A DNA stretch of 64,000 nt from Heliopora coerulea. Its lineage: Eukaryota > Cnidaria > Anthozoa > Scleralcyonacea > Helioporidae. The notes under the pieces are model-generated. The model did not search any database and had not been told where the DNA came from. It saw nothing but the letters and a program-made list of their open reading frames with translations. The position numbers and the translations under genes are program-made. Below, one piece after another: positions 61,368-64,000 of the stretch (positions are counted from its first letter, which is position 1; the number at the start of each line of letters is the position of its first letter). The DNA is taken from contig JASJOG010000246.1 in the NCBI GenBank assembly GCA_030142905.1, positions 186,001 through 250,000 on the forward strand, read 5' to 3'.

Positions 61368-62742
61368 GCAGTAGACTATGTTGGGGCACACTTGAGTGCT
61401 CTTCACTATGCCAAAGGACCCTTAGGATAGGTAAAATTACCTTTCGTCGACATATGATGTGACGTCCTTCTTAAATAGTAAGTGCTGAGGAAATTTCTGC
61501 TAGTGTTGGTGTCAATTTCGGATAAATACATGTGGTGAATGATAGATGAACGTTCGTCAAGTTCTACGTAAAGAAGACGATTTCTAAGCTCCAGACGGGG
61601 ATCAAACATACAACCTTTTTGGATATCTCCAAGCTCCCACATTTTCAAAATATAAATCTCAGTATATGTAGTAATGTAAATTATTAAGTGTTAATGAAAT
61701 AATAGAGAAATTTGATAAAGAATAACTTCACATCTCTCAATTATCAAGAAAATTTAAATTCATGTGTAGTTGCAAAAAATGAAATAGAACAATTTCACAT
61801 TTCTCAACTATTAATACAAATAACTTGCATTTAGTTGTGACGCGCCAGTTGAAAAGCCTTGCACTCTAAGAATAAAAAAACGCATAGCCCAAAAGAAAAA
61901 GTATGTTATTGCCAACAAGCCACGTTACCTTTGATATCAAAAGGTATTCCTTGGCCTGTTCTTTGTCACCTTCTTTGTTGCTATTCCTTGCTGCTAGTTT
62001 GTACTGATCTCGCCTCATTGTTAAAACCTTCACAGTTGAAGTTTGACTAGTAGGAGTGTCTGTAATCACAGGTTTTTCAGGTGCAGGAGGTTTGGTGGGG
62101 ACTGCGAGCGGTTTTGGTAGCACATCTGGTTTTGCAACCGGGCCTCCTATAAGACACGAGGTAATAGATTTGGTATGTTCACGATAAGCTGATGATGATG
62201 TTAACAACACGATAAGTTCTGGTTTTAAGTTTGTCAGGACTCGAACAAGTCTCGATTGTTTAAATACTATATTTGGATCTTAGAAGGTTGAAGATAATAA
62301 AATTTTGTGTTGAATCATAAATTGTTCTAGAATATAGTGACGAGTTTTATTTTACACGATACCATTTGGTCCAACGCAGAACTGTTACCTAACGTCAAAA
62401 TGAGCTAGTAGAATACGTTAGTCCCACCTACCTGTAAATCCAGGGGGAGGAGAAGGACATTGCGATAAGTCAACCTTCCTCCCTGGCTCAGCAGCTTGAA
62501 TAACAAGATCAAACTCCTGCAAAGGAAAGAAAATGGAGTTTCCAAAAGAAGCGTGACATTTGTTTGGTTTAGGACTGGAACTAGACGGCGCAGAAGCTGC
62601 TAGGGTTGGCAAAGAGGTTAAGGAATTACAGTTACAAGTGTTATAGAGAGCAATGGGAGTTAGTACTAGGGGAATACAATTTCAGAGACATTTTCTTTGC
62701 CATTTTTTCTTGTGAAAAAAGGGGACCCAAGCCGCCGGTATA
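61368..62742. repeat. Second duplicated CC2D1 block, tandem unit
   Basis: 61368-61928 matches parent intron 46296-46840. 61929-62125 matches part of exon 7. At about 62125 it jumps to the start of exon 9 and continues as 45630-46250 (exon 8 included). The repeat period to the preceding copy is 1922 bp (exon 8 donor-to-donor). Confidence 0.85.
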
Positions 62743-62845
62743 CATATGTACTGTATTCCAAGGCGCGGAGGTCCAGTGTTGATAGCTTCAATAAAAAAGC
62801 GGCGTTCTTGAGGTTATACACTATCTAAAATATAGAAAATAAGCT

Positions 62846-62881
62846 TCTCGACGTTTCGAGCGAAGGCCCTTGGTCCGGAGA
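62846..62881 (-). ncRNA. Hammerhead-like motif, decayed (left tail)
   Basis: Minus-strand partner of 63847-63882. Stem I UCUC/GAGA and GAAAC-GU-C are kept, but the core reads CGGACCA, two changes. Probably inactive. Confidence 0.35.
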
Positions 62882-63115
62882 TTAGTAGCATGGAATACAT
62901 AAAAACACGTGGGCTTTTATAGTAAAACTAAAAAAGTGTGTCACGTGACAAAAATGAACCAATAGAATGAATGTGGTCAAAACAAACACAAAACAATGAA
63001 AGGGTAAAGCACATGACAAATTATATGTGAAAGTGGACAGCAAAAAGGGCGAAAAATAGCGCGTGGATAGAAAATAATAAGGAGGGTGGGATGATGAAAT
63101 GAAGTGTATAGAGAG

Positions 63116-63466
63116 CTAAATGTAAGAAAACCGCTCGTTGATACCATGGGGGTGGAGTGTTCCAAGTTCGGAAATGAGACGCATTTCCTGACTTTTGCGG
63201 CTATCATTACTACCGCAAACGGGAACTAAGGCTCGAATTTGCATATCAGAAAGGCTGTGATTAGCACTGTTAAAGTGCCTGGCAACAGGTTGATTAGCAT
63301 CGTTCTTAGTAACAGCACGACGATGCTCCCCAAACCTGTCCCTCAAAACTCTTCCAGTTTCTCCAGTGTAGAGCATGCCACATTTACTGCATGAGATGCA
63401 GTAAATGAGATGGGAGGAGGTACAAGTGAAGTGGTGTTTGACAGTAAACTTAGATTTTGGCGCCAA
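63116..63466 (-). pseudogene. PLE GIY-YIG endonuclease domain (5' truncated)
   Basis: Reads HLIYCISCSKCGMLYTGETG (the GIY..YIG strands, with the C..C pair), then RVLRDRFGEHRRAV (Arg helix), PVARHFNSANHS and EMRLISELGTLHPHGINERFSY (Glu-bearing end). This is a complete nuclease domain of the Penelope type; the reverse transcriptase upstream is missing. The ATG at 63466 is internal. Confidence 0.88.
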
Positions 63467-63846
63467 AATTGTAATGGAGGAATCTATGAAACTACAGGTT
63501 TTGCAATTCTTGATGCCACAGGGAAAGTGGCAAAAGTCAGGAAATGCCTCTCATTTCCAAACTTGGAACACTCCACCCCCATGGTATCAATGAGCGATTT
63601 TCTTACATTTAGCTCTCTATACACTTCATTTCATCATCCCACCCTCCTTATTATTTTCTATCTACGCGCCATTTTTCGCCCTTTTTGCTGTCCACTTTCA
63701 CATATAATTTGTCATGTGCTTTACCCTTTCATTGTTTTGTGTTTGTTTTGACCACATTCATTCTATTGGTTCATTTTTGTCACGTGACACACTTTTTTAG
63801 TTTTACTATAAAAGCCCACGTGTTTTTATGTATTCCATGCTACTAA

Positions 63847-63882
63847 TCTCCGGACGAAGGGCCTTCGCTTGAAACGTCGAGA
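63847..63882 (+). ncRNA. Hammerhead-like motif with core change (right tail)
   Basis: Stem I UCUC/GAGA (perfect), core CGGACGA (G in place of the invariant U), one unpaired A, stem II GGGC/GCUU with loop CUUC, GAAA, stem III AC|GU, C. The core change probably abolishes or weakens cleavage. Confidence 0.4.
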
Positions 63883-63946
63883 AGCTTGTTTTCTATATTT
63901 TAGATAGTGTATAACCTCAAGAACGCCGCTATCATATGCACTGTAT

Positions 63947-64000
63947 ACCCGCACTCAACTGCCAACAATAATGGCTCTGACGAGCAGTAGACTATGTTAG
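63947..64000. repeat. CC2D1 intron copy running off the window edge
   Basis: Matches parent intron sequence from about 46262 (CCGCACTCAACTGCCAACAA...) to the window end. Exon 7-type sequence, or another tandem unit, is expected within the next 600 bp. Confidence 0.8.

Larger units (their letters stand above)
58294..62516 (-). pseudogene. Partial duplicated CC2D1 (exons 7-11) with extra DM14 module
   Basis: Minus-strand exon copies, right to left: exon 8'' 62516-62432, chimeric exon 9/7 62146-61929, exon 8' 60594-60510, exon 9' 60224-59968, exon 10' 59201-59082, exon 11' 58488-58315 (truncated, then a stop at 58296-58294). All internal splice sites match the parent gene, lengths are unchanged (85, 257, 120 nt) and no internal stops occur. 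Substitutions are scattered (AVEQGRK to AAEPGRK; SPPPPG to PSPPPG). Exons 8' and 8'' are identical by eye, so the tandem step is younger than the first duplication. 5' exons, if any, lie beyond the right edge. Without the C2 domain the product could at best be a DM14-only fragment; it may be a pseudogene. Confidence 0.75.
62757..63932 (-). mobile_element. PLE fragment with inverted tail and 14-bp target-site duplication
   Basis: Flanked by CATATGTACTGTAT (62743-62756) and CATATGCACTGTAT (63933-63946), one mismatch. About 62810-63215 and 63510-63905 are inverted copies of one PLE 3' end, with the rest of the GIY-YIG ORF between them. Each tail has a hammerhead-like block. The site without insertion is preserved in the parent CC2D1 intron near 46250. 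Confidence 0.82.

Overview
The window is nuclear DNA of an invertebrate animal. Its genes are split by short introns with GT-AG borders. It is AT-rich and crowded with microsatellites, inverted-repeat elements and Penelope-like retroelements (PLEs). The gene set (BIG-type ARF-GEF, LMBD1, CC2D1/Lgd, GPS2), the PLE/hammerhead content and the repeat style fit a cnidarian, probably an anthozoan such as a coral. That placement is inference: no species-specific marker was seen. There is no sign of prokaryotic or viral origin.

Layout. 111-234 (-): first coding exon of an ARFGEF1/2-like gene. 1019-14045 (+): a complete 15-exon LMBRD1 gene of about 545 codons, with a hAT-type MITE in intron 1, a hairpin element in intron 4 and a PLE fragment in intron 8. 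About 15.6-34.7 kb: gene-poor and satellite-like. It holds a 250-bp tandem array with a 499-bp higher-order period, a palindromic hammerhead element with target-site duplications, a 21-bp minisatellite of about 71 copies, and a degenerate ~115-bp array carrying a tRNA A-box-like motif. 34.8-35.2 kb (-): 3' end of an L2/CR1-like LINE. 38514-51964 (-): a 22-exon CC2D1 gene with four DM14 domains and a C2 domain. It is head-to-head, about 420 bp apart, with GPS2 (52385-56550, +), which carries an apparent one-base frameshift. 56.9-57.7 kb: a TIR transposon. 57.8-58.1 kb (+): an unassigned first exon.

58.3 kb to the end is a partial, rearranged duplication of CC2D1 exons 7-11. Within it a chimeric exon (9 start joined to 7) creates an in-frame, tandemly repeated DM14 module. 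Two different PLEs have landed at almost the same intronic position in two copies of that unit.

Hammerhead ribozymes. Four intact or near-intact hammerheads lie in two palindromic elements (7999-9508 and 19052-19341). One more is in the PLE at 60.9 kb, and weaker relatives lie at 47.8-48.4 and 62.8-63.9 kb. All gene models were read by eye from splice sites and protein similarity; no alignment program was run.
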